Shown here: positions 16,093-24,030 of the stretch, piece after piece
How the letters are laid out: every line of letters begins with the position of its first letter
How positions within the stretch are numbered: position 1 is the first letter of the stretch
Origin: Anaerococcus degeneri
GTDB taxonomy: Bacteria > Bacillota > Clostridia > Tissierellales > Peptoniphilaceae
Direction: 5' to 3'
Assembly: GCF_017874475.1 (NCBI RefSeq)
Contig: NZ_JAGGLO010000004.1
Span: forward strand, 1 to 64,000
Length of the DNA: 64,000 bases
The notes under the pieces: model-generated
What the model saw: only the letters and a program-made list of their open reading frames with translations
The model's database searches: none
What the model was told of the DNA's origin: nothing
Made by a program: the position numbers and the translations under genes

Positions 16093-17535
16093 TTAAAAAT
16101 AAAAATCTTCGATATCTTTAGATGTAATTCTCAATGAACTTCCGCTTATATTTATTCCAATATTTTTAACATATTCAAAAAAATTTTCACTCTTTAAAAT
16201 TTTTTTTGCAAAATCTAAGTCATATTTTTGATTTTGATTTCTTAGAGAAATATACATACCAGCATACGGAATGCAATCTTCACCTAATTTATAAATACAA
16301 ACTTTGTCTGTTATAATAGTTGATATAAGCAATTTTTCACATTTAATCCCTGAAAGTGCTTGGGATCTCCCATACTCAAACCACTTTGCTTTTTTATCAG
16401 ATTTTCTTTCCATTAATTCTTCTTTGAATTGATTTAAATATGCAAAAGCGCATGGATATGATTCTTCAAATTCTTTTTCTTCATATCTCTCTATCTGATT
16501 ATTAACATATTTATATGGAAAAATAATTTTTTCAACCTTTCCATACCTCATAGTTCTCGGCGTTGCTGTTGGCATAATTATATCTTTTTCAATCAATAAA
16601 TTCCCAACCCTATAAAATTTTTCAACTTCTTCGTACATATTTTCATTAATTACATATGCTTTATTTAACAAAGTAGCTACCACATGAGAAACTTTAAAAA
16701 AATCACCAAAACGTTTCTCCCCAACATTAAATTTATGAGAAAAAATCCATTTGTTATTAATTTCTTTTTTACAGATACATAACCTACGATTACTACTCAT
16801 ATCTACATATTCAATTTTTTTGCTAATATGTCCTCTATCAACTATCAATATCGCCGATTTTACTAGTGCATTATCAAATATTTTTTCTTTTGTGTAATCT
16901 TTTATTCTAATAGTATTATCTATCATAAATTCTCTGAGGTTTTCACCAAAAACTGTTTTAAAAATGCTGCTAGGTATCAAATAGGACATTTTTCCTTTAT
17001 TTGATAAGGAGTTAATACTGTGCTCTATAAAAGCATAACAATAGTCAAACTTTCCTTGTCTGCAAGTACTATATTTTTCCTTAATAAACTCCCTTTCTTC
17101 CTTAGATAAATCACTATAAGTTATATATGGTGGATTACCTACAATAAAATCAAATTTTTTATTAACCTCACTTTTTAAATAATCTTTATTATAAATATTC
17201 CATTGCACATCATGTATATCATTTTCTTTCGCAACTAAATTCAAATTATAAATACACTTTTCAAATTGAACCTTATCAATCTCAAATCCAAAAACATTAT
17301 CTTGTAAACCTTCTTTTATTCTTTCTTTAGAATATTTTTGTTTTATTGCTTGTTCAATATATCTTTTAACTATTTCAACAAGTATATTACCATCGCCACA
17401 AGAGTTTTCTAATATAGTTTTATCTAATATATCCTCACAATATCCAACTGAGTCCAGTAACTCCTTAACATAATTTTCTGGGGTGAATATTTGACATTTA
17501 TCAGCTATATTTTTTATGTTTGTTTTTTTTTTCAT
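16093..17535 (-). CDS. N6-adenine DNA methyltransferase (Eco57I/TaqI type)
   Basis: 480-residue class I SAM-dependent DNA methylase. FTPENYVKELL precedes motif I, ENSCGDGN (about 43-50), and the catalytic motif IV is NPPY (134-137), typical of adenine-N6 methylases. The C-terminal part (about 270-480) looks like a target-recognition domain. An in-frame TTG at 17538 precedes ATG 17535; GGAG is best placed for the ATG. The stop of the KilA-N gene is four bases upstream. No classical restriction subunit is alongside; the GHKL-receiver-HNH genes take that place. Confidence 0.88.
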   Translation of the reverse strand: MKKKTNIKNIADKCQIFTPENYVKELLDSVGYCEDILDKTILENSCGDGNILVEIVKRYIEQAIKQKYSKERIKEGLQDNVFGFEIDKVQFEKCIYNLNLVAKENDIHDVQWNIYNKDYLKSEVNKKFDFIVGNPPYITYSDLSKEEREFIKEKYSTCRQGKFDYCYAFIEHSINSLSNKGKMSYLIPSSIFKTVFGENLREFMIDNTIRIKDYTKEKIFDNALVKSAILIVDRGHISKKIEYVDMSSNRRLCICKKEINNKWIFSHKFNVGEKRFGDFFKVSHVVATLLNKAYVINENMYEEVEKFYRVGNLLIEKDIIMPTATPRTMRYGKVEKIIFPYKYVNNQIERYEEKEFEESYPCAFAYLNQFKEELMERKSDKKAKWFEYGRSQALSGIKCEKLLISTIITDKVCIYKLGEDCIPYAGMYISLRNQNQKYDLDFAKKILKSENFFEYVKNIGINISGSSLRITSKDIEDFYF

Positions 17536-17539
17536 CAAA

Positions 17540-18376
17540 TCACTCCAGTTTATTAATTGATTCGCTATCTAGTCTCATTAAAGCAAAAATTTGTTTTCTA
17601 GCAAATTCTCTAAGCTCTATCATTCTTTCTTTTTGTTCTATTCCTTTGCTAATAAGAACGGCATTGTAGCTTTCCATATTTGCAAGCACCAATAACTCAT
17701 TTAAACTTGCATAGTCTCTCATATTTCCTTTTAAATTAGGATTTTCTTTTCTCCACTCTTTTGCTGTTTTATTAAACAGTGCTACATTCAGCATATCCGC
17801 CTCGCTTGCATATTTAAAAGATAATTGGTCATTAGTTAAATCTTTAAGCAAGTATTCTTTAATTGCATCTGTATGAATTTTATAATTAATCTTTGATATT
17901 TCTCTATGCAGATTCCAAGTTAATGATAATTTTGAGTTTTCATCTTCTTTTAGTCTTTTATAATCCTGAATAATATATAGCTTAAATTCTGGAGAAAGCC
18001 AAGACGCAAATTCCATCGCTATATCATAATGAGCATAAGTTCCACCATATCTACCAGATTTTGAGACTATTCCAATAGCTCCAGTAGATTCTATCCATTT
18101 ACTTGGTGTCATTGTAAATCTATTTAAACCTGCTTCATTTCTAAACGTGTCGAATTGCACACGGTTAAAATTTGGATTATTAAGTGCTTCCCATAAGCCT
18201 ATAAATTCAAGCGTATTTCTATTTCTCATCCAGTTTTGGATTACAAATCTTGGATCATCTGTGTTTTTATACTTTGCTATATCCGTTAAGCTTATATAAT
18301 CATTTTTAAAATCTTCAGTATAAACTTGAATTGAAAATCCCTTAGCAGAAATTTGCTCTTTATTTATTTTTGACAA
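17540..18376 (-). CDS. KilA-N domain protein
   Basis: 278 residues with an N-terminal KilA-N DNA-binding domain (about 10-140): DYISLTDIAKYKN, FVIQNWMRNRNTLEFIGLWE, GRYGGTYAHYDIAMEFASWLSPEFKLYI. A basic helical C-terminal part follows. KilA-N proteins are common in phages and islands, where some act as antirepressors or regulators. The start is TTG, preceded by AAGGAGG at proper distance. It is the first gene of the methylase/GHKL/receiver/HNH run and lies directly behind one of the flanking repeats, so it may regulate or target the cassette. Confidence 0.8.
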   Translation of the reverse strand: MSKINKEQISAKGFSIQVYTEDFKNDYISLTDIAKYKNTDDPRFVIQNWMRNRNTLEFIGLWEALNNPNFNRVQFDTFRNEAGLNRFTMTPSKWIESTGAIGIVSKSGRYGGTYAHYDIAMEFASWLSPEFKLYIIQDYKRLKEDENSKLSLTWNLHREISKINYKIHTDAIKEYLLKDLTNDQLSFKYASEADMLNVALFNKTAKEWRKENPNLKGNMRDYASLNELLVLANMESYNAVLISKGIEQKERMIELREFARKQIFALMRLDSESINKLE

Positions 18377-18472
18377 TTTACTCCCTCCTTACACTAGTGT
18401 ACTCCTTACAATAGTCATTATATAATCATTACTCTAAGCAGCACACCAACTATTAATTTTTCGAGTTTTAAA

Positions 18473-18552
18473 CTTTAGTAAAAATCTTGAACTACTTATA
18501 TTTATATAACTATATATCTCTATCGCTACTATGACACGAAACCCACAATGAA
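18473..18552. repeat. cassette-flanking direct repeat, right copy
   Basis: Partner of 12642-12712. TTTAGTAAAAATCTTGAACT and the closing ACACGAAACC are nearly identical in the two copies, while the middle is AT-rich and diverged. The copy sits in the 276-base gap before the KilA-N gene and may also carry that operon's promoter. The rest of the gap shows nothing I can name. Confidence 0.6.
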
Positions 18553-18652
18553 ATCTTATAGTATTATTAATGCTTTCAGACACTATCTTTTCGATCTATT
18601 CAGACTAATTGTTTATCACATTAACCGAAAAATTTATACTTTGGAAATTTAT

Positions 18653-19198
18653 TTAGATACTTTTTACCATTGTTATATTATTGTATCGTGTTCCATCCTT
18701 TAAAATAAATGCATCCGGTATTTCTCCCACTTTGACGAATCCTAGTTTCTCATAAAGAATCTGACCTCTTTTATTACCTGAAAAATAGTCCAGTTCAATT
18801 TGGGTAAGCCCCCATTCATTAGCATAGTCTTCAAGACAAAGGAGCATCTTCTTTCCTATTCCTAAGTTCCAAAATTCTTTCAGAACTGTAACAGCGACAT
18901 TTCCTCGGTGACGCATTTTCATTTTTTTTGATCTTGAAATCTGAGCACTTGCAATCAATCTTCCATCAATCTCTGCTATAATCATAAGAATATCTTCAGA
19001 TTCATTAAAACCTTTTATCATCTTCTCTTCCTGTTCAACAGTCAGAGTTATTTCTTCTGGATAAGAGTATAAAAAGTTAGATTCTCCCATAACGGTTTTC
19101 AAATATTCAACAGTTTCTGCAGCGTCTTTTACTTGAATTTCTCTAATTTGGCAAATCCTACCATCTTTTATTTCAAAACTTACTGGTGTGTATTTCAT
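18653..19198 (-). CDS. GNAT-family N-acetyltransferase
   Basis: 181-residue acetyltransferase that would move an acetyl group from acetyl-CoA to an amine. GNAT features: the beta-strand [21 protein letters not shown] (acetyl-CoA loop with the final G-I-G-K-K), [10 protein letters not shown]-like helix, then [21 protein letters not shown], typical of the RimI/ribosomal-protein or aminoglycoside-like branch. The substrate is unknown. It stands alone on the element, upstream of the defence-like cassette. Confidence 0.85.
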   Translation of the reverse strand: MKYTPVSFEIKDGRICQIREIQVKDAAETVEYLKTVMGESNFLYSYPEEITLTVEQEEKMIKGFNESEDILMIIAEIDGRLIASAQISRSKKMKMRHRGNVAVTVLKEFWNLGIGKKMLLCLEDYANEWGLTQIELDYFSGNKRGQILYEKLGFVKVGEIPDAFILKDGTRYNNITMVKSI

Positions 19199-19274
19199 AT
19201 TTATCCCTCACTTAATTTTTATTGTAATATTTTCCTCTTTCTAAATTGTTTTACAAATTTACTGTAAAAATCAT

Positions 19275-19458
19275 TCAATCCTTATTTTTGTTTTTTGTTT
19301 CTACTAATATAACTAATCTATCATTTTCAAATCTTATATCTAAGTATTGATGGTTTGTATCTGTGTCTCCTTTTTCTAATCTTTAATTTTTTTGCAACTG
19401 TTTTAAGTGTTTGAACATAACTAAACTCTCCTGATTCAGAGTTACCAATCTGATACAT
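19275..19458 (-). pseudogene. remnant of a restriction-modification protein N-terminus (HSDR_N-like)
   Basis: Minus-strand translation gives MYQIGNSESGEFSYVQTLK then TVAKKL. After a frameshift it continues EKGDTDTNHQYLDIRFEND and RLVILVETKNKNKD before a stop. The LDIRF...VETK pattern resembles the PD-(D/E)xK-like N-terminal domain of Eco57I/type I-like methylase proteins. Only about 60 codons remain, with one frameshift. It suggests that an earlier restriction-modification gene was lost here. The rest of 19199-19497 shows nothing further. Confidence 0.55.
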
Positions 19459-19497
19459 GTTACCTATTTTTTATTATTTCGTATCTATTCATTTTAC

Positions 19498-19713
19498 TTA
19501 CCTCACATACTCCATAATATCTTCAACTCCACATTCAAGCACACAACATATCTTTGCAATAGTTTCTAAGTCAATTCTTTTAACTTTGTTATTACAATAA
19601 GAATTAAGTTGCGTTCTTTGAAGATTTGCTTCTTTTTCCAATTTGTTTTTGCTTATATTTTTTTCTTCTAAAACCTGGTCTATTTTAAAAATAATTTTCC
19701 CAAAGTTTTGCAT
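19498..19713 (-). CDS. small XRE-family DNA-binding regulator
   Basis: 71 residues, essentially one Cro/CI helix-turn-helix (about 10-65): LEEKNISKNKLEKEANLQ, RTQLNSYCNNK, IDLETIAKICCVLECGVEDIM. Likely a transcriptional repressor of element genes. The start has a GGGAGAG-type ribosome site. It lies between mobC and the methylase remnant. Confidence 0.83.
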   Translation of the reverse strand: MQNFGKIIFKIDQVLEEKNISKNKLEKEANLQRTQLNSYCNNKVKRIDLETIAKICCVLECGVEDIMEYVR

Positions 19714-19831
19714 AAATTTCTCTCCCTTGTAATTTTAAAAATCGGCATTTCAATTAATTATATTATATCATATTTTTAAAACTTCTTACAGGTCTAAGAT
19801 GTTTAAAGGAAGTTATTCTATTTATTTCTGT

Positions 19832-20158
19832 TTAATAATAGGAATGTATATCCCAAATTTCTTTTGATAATTTTTCTATTTTTTCTCTCATATAGTCAAT
19901 ATCTTTCTTATAAATAACACCAGTTGTATTAGTAGCTTTTGCAATCTGGTTTATGTTATTTGTTGCATTTGAAAGCAGCCATTGGAGATCTCTAAATGGT
20001 TCTAAGTCTACAATATAAATTTCTTTTTCCAACACACATTTCCTAAGAAAGTGGGACATAGTTTTGCAATTAGCAAGTTTCATTTTCTTTTCAAAAATTT
20101 CTTTTTCTTCATCTGTTAAATATATTTTTAGTTGATTTTTTCTTGTTCTATTATCCAT
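19832..20158 (-). CDS. MobC-like mobilisation accessory protein
   Basis: 108 residues: a ribbon-helix-helix-like N terminus (RKNQLKIYLTDEEKEIFEKK) and the MobC signature LLSNATNNINQIAKATN. MobC proteins bind oriT and help the relaxase open DNA for conjugal mobilisation. The long frame reaches 20221, but AAAGGAG lies before ATG 20158. Normally a relaxase gene follows; here an XRE gene does, so the mobilisation module is incomplete. The upstream gap has oriT-like palindromes. Confidence 0.78.
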   Translation of the reverse strand: MDNRTRKNQLKIYLTDEEKEIFEKKMKLANCKTMSHFLRKCVLEKEIYIVDLEPFRDLQWLLSNATNNINQIAKATNTTGVIYKKDIDYMREKIEKLSKEIWDIHSYY

Positions 20159-20221
20159 ATATTTCTCCTTTGCATTTATCTTTTGGAGTCTTAGGGTTCT
20201 CCCTAACAAGGTAAAAATCAT

Positions 20222-20536
20222 AAAATTAGATAGCCTTATAAGCTATTGATTTTTTGATTTTTTCGTAAGTGGGTACTCACTTACTGTGCTTGCTACTAGT
20301 AACAAGTCTTTAATCTAATTCCCCGTAATTTTTCAAATAGGAATTAATAAGTGTAACTGTAACTTACAAAATAAAAACTTCCAAAATTAGGCGAGCTTGT
20401 TTCAAGAGTCTGTGACAACCCCTTATTATCAAGCCATTAATTTATGTAATCCTAATTTAAGAAGATTTATAACGATGGGTTACAGGTTACAAAGTTACAT
20501 TTGTATCTTTACTTGATTTGCAGTATCTATTTCTAA
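20222..20536. other. candidate oriT / replication origin region
   Basis: The 378-base gap between mobC and the virE-type gene has no ORF but several repeats. AAGTGGGTACTCACTT (about 20266-20281) is a near-palindrome. CTTGCTACTAGTAACAAG (about 20297-20314) is a near-perfect 18-base palindrome. GTAAC-type short repeats occur in inverted arrangement around 20352-20370 and 20481-20503 (GGTTAC three times). Palindromes before mobC suggest oriT. Iteron-like GTTAC repeats near a replication protein suggest an origin. Both are inference. Confidence 0.4.
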
Positions 20537-21946
20537 TTAATTTTCTTTTTTCCATTCTTCTGGCAATAAATTCTTGTCAACTTCTATAAAGTCAGTTTCA
20601 TTTTCTTCTTTCTTTTCATAATATAGTTTTACTGGAATTGAGACTCCACTTGGTGATATTCTCTTGGTCTTTGATGACCTAACTGGAATCCACTCTTGAA
20701 AATAATTATCCATAATCTCTGAAAAAGATTTTGACTTTATTTGGTAGCCTTGCATGGTTAGTTCTTTGAAACAAGTTATATTTGGATCTGCACTTTTTGG
20801 CTTATATTCTTCTAAGAAATACCTAATGTCTTCCACATCTGGGTTTAGATATTTGAACTTTTCTTGTTCCTTATACAAGTCTTTTAAGAGATTTTTTGGT
20901 ATAGTCCATACGTGTGTTTTGTTTTTAAAGATTTCATATCCCAATGCTAAAGCCTGATTAAAATCTTCTCTTATGCATGACATATATTCTTTATCCGAAA
21001 ATTTTTCCTTGTTACTTTTATCTGGATATATAGTCCATTCTCTTTGATTCGGGTTACATTCAACAGGTAAATATCTTCTTTCTCCAGTATGGTCATTAAG
21101 AAAAGTTCTTTCGTTTAATGTCCCTATAAAGATACAAGTTCTAGGCACATCTGTTGCATATTTCTCGTAGGGTATTCTTATCCTATCGCTTAATTTTGAT
21201 AAAAAAGATTTAGCTTCATTAGCCGATTTTGCATTTCTTAAAGCAACGAATTCTTCGATTTCAACGACAGTTTTACCCATAAGGTTCATGACGGCATCCT
21301 TGCCTTGAATGTTTTCAATTGTGCAAAACCAATCATCTGTTATGGACAAGTATCTTGCAAAAGTCGATTTGCCTATACCTTGTCCACCAACTAAAACAAT
21401 CATCTCATCAAACTTAGAACCTGGATTAAAAATTCTTTTTATCATACCCAATATCATATGTTCCATTATCCAATTGTTAAGCTCTGTATCATCCGCTCCC
21501 AAATACCTTGGTAAAAGTTTTCTAATGGCATTTTTATCTCCATTCCATTTTAAATTTTGAAGGTATTGCTTTGGCGGACTCACTTCATATTGATGAGCTA
21601 CAAAACGAATAGCTTCCCACATTTTGTTGGCGTTATAATTAATTCCAAAATGTTTTTCTATCTCTAAGCCTAGTCTATTATTTAAAGAGTCATCCCAAAG
21701 TCGTATTTGATTATCCTTTATATTTCTTTCTCCAATAATTTTCCCTTGGAATTTTATTTCATTAGTAAATTTATCAAAGAATATTTGTCCTTCAATGATT
21801 TTTTGGTTTTGGCAATATTTGGGGTTTAAAATAGCAGTTACAATATTACCAGTAATTTGTCTAACTGTCCCCTTATCCGTGGTTTGTAAGTCTAAAAAGG
21901 CGTAAGTCTGATCTATTTCTGGGAATTTTAATTTAATATCTGTCAT
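20537..21946 (-). CDS. VirE/VapE-family P-loop ATPase (element replication protein)
   Basis: 469 residues with the virulence-associated-E domain: NLKWNGD, LPRYLGADD, Walker A VGGQGIGKST (about 186-195), GKTVVEIEEF Walker B region and FIGTLNERTFLNDHTGERRYLPV, typical of phage and satellite primase-helicases. It should unwind DNA during element replication. The N-terminal primase-polymerase domain of longer relatives is missing. A long frame starts at 21976, but AGGAG lies eight bases before ATG 21946. It is followed by the repeat-rich candidate origin. Confidence 0.85.
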   Translation of the reverse strand: MTDIKLKFPEIDQTYAFLDLQTTDKGTVRQITGNIVTAILNPKYCQNQKIIEGQIFFDKFTNEIKFQGKIIGERNIKDNQIRLWDDSLNNRLGLEIEKHFGINYNANKMWEAIRFVAHQYEVSPPKQYLQNLKWNGDKNAIRKLLPRYLGADDTELNNWIMEHMILGMIKRIFNPGSKFDEMIVLVGGQGIGKSTFARYLSITDDWFCTIENIQGKDAVMNLMGKTVVEIEEFVALRNAKSANEAKSFLSKLSDRIRIPYEKYATDVPRTCIFIGTLNERTFLNDHTGERRYLPVECNPNQREWTIYPDKSNKEKFSDKEYMSCIREDFNQALALGYEIFKNKTHVWTIPKNLLKDLYKEQEKFKYLNPDVEDIRYFLEEYKPKSADPNITCFKELTMQGYQIKSKSFSEIMDNYFQEWIPVRSSKTKRISPSGVSIPVKLYYEKKEENETDFIEVDKNLLPEEWKKEN

Positions 21947-22037
21947 AAGCCTTACTCCTCTTCTTTTTACAACCATCTAATCTCTTTATTGTTTTATATT
22001 TATTCTCCATTTTATCCTCCTGTCTGGTATAAATAAG

Positions 22038-22085
22038 ACTCCTGTGGTAAAATGAACTTGTCTAGAGAACACTTCTCACAGGAGT
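22038..22085. repeat. inverted repeat between virE-type and MobC-like genes
   Basis: Perfect nine-base arms ACTCCTGTG (22038-22046) and CACAGGAGT (22077-22085) enclose a 30-base loop, directly behind the MobC-like gene end. It could be an RNA hairpin controlling virE expression or a DNA site for a relaxosome protein. There is no T-run for a terminator. Confidence 0.45.
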
Positions 22086-22093
22086 GTATGCCT

Positions 22094-22465
22094 TTACTCT
22101 TTGTAGTAGGGGCTTTTTTCTTTTTTGATTTCTTCATATATTTCTAAAATATAGATTAAAATATCAGCTTCATCGTCATTGAGTTTGCCGAACTTCTTAA
22201 TAACTTTTGCTAATTGAAATATTTCCTTGGCTATATTATCAGAAAGTCTGTAATCACTTACTATCTTAACTTCGTGATTTAATAGCATTTGTAGAAAATA
22301 ATCTTGCTTTTTAAGTCCACTTATTTCAATCTTTTTATTTATTAGATCATATTCTTCTTCAGATACTCTAAAGTTTAAAATGCGATTTCTTTTTCTATTT
22401 TTCTCTTTATTTCTCGTTTTTTTAGAAATTTCATCTAATGAATGTCTTCTAAACATCTTTATCAT
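22094..22465 (-). CDS. small MobC/ribbon-helix-helix-like protein
   Basis: 123 residues, very basic at the N terminus (KKTRNKEKNRKRNRI), then NFRVSEEEYDLINKKIEISG and LKKQDYFLQMLLNHEV, as in plasmid relaxosome and RHH proteins, and an acidic helical tail. It probably binds DNA. It overlaps the integrase end by 17 bases, so the two are in one operon. A second MobC-like gene is encoded at 19832. No relaxase gene is near. Confidence 0.6.
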   Translation of the reverse strand: MIKMFRRHSLDEISKKTRNKEKNRKRNRILNFRVSEEEYDLINKKIEISGLKKQDYFLQMLLNHEVKIVSDYRLSDNIAKEIFQLAKVIKKFGKLNDDEADILIYILEIYEEIKKEKSPYYKE

Positions 22466-23591
22466 CCTCTTCTAATAAATCTTTCCAGTCATTTGCCTTA
22501 TTACTTCTTACTTGAGTTAAAAACAGAGCCATTTCTTTTTGCTTGCTAGGGAAGAGATGAGCATACCTATAGGTGATGTCAATCGATTCATGTCCAACCC
22601 TATCAGCTATTGCAGTTGCAGAAAATCCAAGTTCAATCAAGAGAGAAACGTGAGAATGCCTTAAATCATGTATTCTAATTCTTTTTACTTGAGATTTCTT
22701 AGATCCCCTATCCATTTCATGGTGGAGGTAGCTCTTAGAGAAATTAAATATTAAGTCTTTTGGTTTTAACTTATAAAAACTATCTATATATTCTTTGATC
22801 TCATCAGTTAAAAATTCAGGCATAACTATTGTCCTGATACTTTTTTTAGTCTTAGGAGCAGTTATTACATTTTTCCCATCAATCCTTTACAAAGATTCAT
22901 CAATTTTTAATGTATGCCTTTCAAAATCAAATTTCTCTTTTGTTAAGGCTAATAATTCTCCCATCCTAAGACCACACCAGTATAAAAGTTCAAAGGCATA
23001 GAATGATTCAGGTTTATCTTTAATGGCTTCTATAAATCTTTCATATTCATCTTGAGTCCAAAATAGCATTTCATCAGCTTCTTTTTCTCCCATAAATCCA
23101 ACATCACGAGCAACATTAGTTTTTAAATTGTAGTACCTACAGGCATGATTTAAGATGCTAGATAACTGAGAATGAATAGTTCTCAAATAAGTAGGAGAAT
23201 ATTTTTTTCCATTATTATCCTTAATCTTCATAAGCTCATTTTGCCATTGAATGATGGTTACATTATTAATCTCATTAAGCATTAAATCACCAATATAGGG
23301 AAGTATTTTTTGATTTACAATTGCTTCTTTTGTCCTCCAAGTATTTTCTCTTATTCTTGGTTTTCTATCCCTCTTGTAAAGTTCAAAAAAATCCCTAAAG
23401 CTCATCTCAATTGATTCAGAATGTTGATTTAAAAATTCTTTTTCCCATTTTAATGCTTCTTTTTTTGTTAAAAATCCACGTTTTTTCTTAGTTAATTTTT
23501 CTCCTCTCCAGTTGGTGTAATTAAATTTACAAAACCAAGTCTTGTTCCCGCTTTCATCTCTAAATGCTGGCAATTTAAACCTCCTTTGCAT
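22449..23591 (-). pseudogene. int: tyrosine integrase interrupted by an in-frame stop
   Basis: Site-specific recombinase that would integrate and excise the element at guaA. The N-terminal AP2-like arm-binding region and SAM-like core-binding domain are intact. Catalytic Arg is in YWCGLRMGELLAL. The later part has HDLRHSH, GHE and TYRYAH (Tyr nucleophile). Between them, after DESL, a TAA (22887-22889) stands in the same frame. The sequence beyond it, RIDGKNVITAPKTKKSIRT, continues the family without a shift. A single CAA-to-TAA change would explain it. The product is a 234-residue N-terminal piece with only the first catalytic residue, so it is likely inactive unless the stop is read through. 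Confidence 0.88.
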
Positions 23592-23769
23592 TTGTTGGTT
23601 TATAGCAATACTTTTCCATAAAGTATTCTCTATTTACCTTTCCTCTTTGCACACGATAACCTAATTTAAGTAGATCTTGATTCATATCGTTTATTATCTG
23701 ATATGCTGTTGTCCTACTTACATCAAGAAATTCTTGTACATCTTTTGCATTCATAAAAATACCTTTCAT
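23575..23769 (-). CDS. xis: excisionase-like HTH protein
   Basis: 64 residues: NAKDVQEFLDVSRTTAYQIIN is a MerR/Xis-type winged helix-turn-helix, followed by a basic hairpin (GYRVQRGKVNREYFMEKY). Such proteins bend DNA for excision or act as regulators of the integrase operon. AGGAGG lies six bases before the ATG, and its end overlaps the integrase start. It is the first gene of the leftward operon, opposite the CI-like repressor. Confidence 0.78.
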   Translation of the reverse strand: MKGIFMNAKDVQEFLDVSRTTAYQIINDMNQDLLKLGYRVQRGKVNREYFMEKYCYKPTNAKEV

Positions 23770-23844
23770 AATGTCCTCCTTTTATAGTTTGTAAGGTTCT
23801 ACATCCACAAAAGGGCGAGCATTAATTTTTATATCTTACATTAT

Positions 23845-23900
23845 CCGTTCATTATTGAACGGTATGTATATATAATAACAGTTCATATTTGTTCTGCCAA
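23845..23900 (-). promoter_or_regulatory. leftward xis-int promoter with operator
   Basis: TTGGCA (reverse of 23895-23900) and TATTAT (reverse of 23872-23877) with a 17-base spacer form a strong minus-strand promoter. Just downstream, at the expected start of transcription, lies a perfect palindrome: CCGTTCA (23845-23851) and TGAACGG (23856-23862). GAAC half-sites recur in the spacer. This is where the divergent CI-like repressor would bind. Confidence 0.65.
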
Positions 23901-23967
23901 GTTTTTTCTATTTATTTTTTTCTAAAATATTCAGTTCTTTGCTGATATTTGTAACAGAACAGTTTTG

Positions 23968-23996
23968 TTGAGCTTTTGTTCGTTTTGTGATAAAAT
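23968..23996 (+). promoter_or_regulatory. rightward promoter of the CI-like repressor
   Basis: TTGAGC (23968-23973) and TAAAAT (23991-23996) are 17 bases apart, and the repressor start follows at 24031 behind a GGAGGAG site. TTGTTC half-sites in the spacer resemble those near the leftward promoter, which would allow autoregulation. Confidence 0.6.
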
Positions 23997-24030
23997 ATTT
24001 ATAGTTATTGTGAAATATGGAGGAGTAAGT

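Noticed and set aside
22823-22887. Frameshift as the cause of the split integrase
   Set aside because: Both parts are in the same frame and separated only by one TAA; it is a nonsense change, not a shift.
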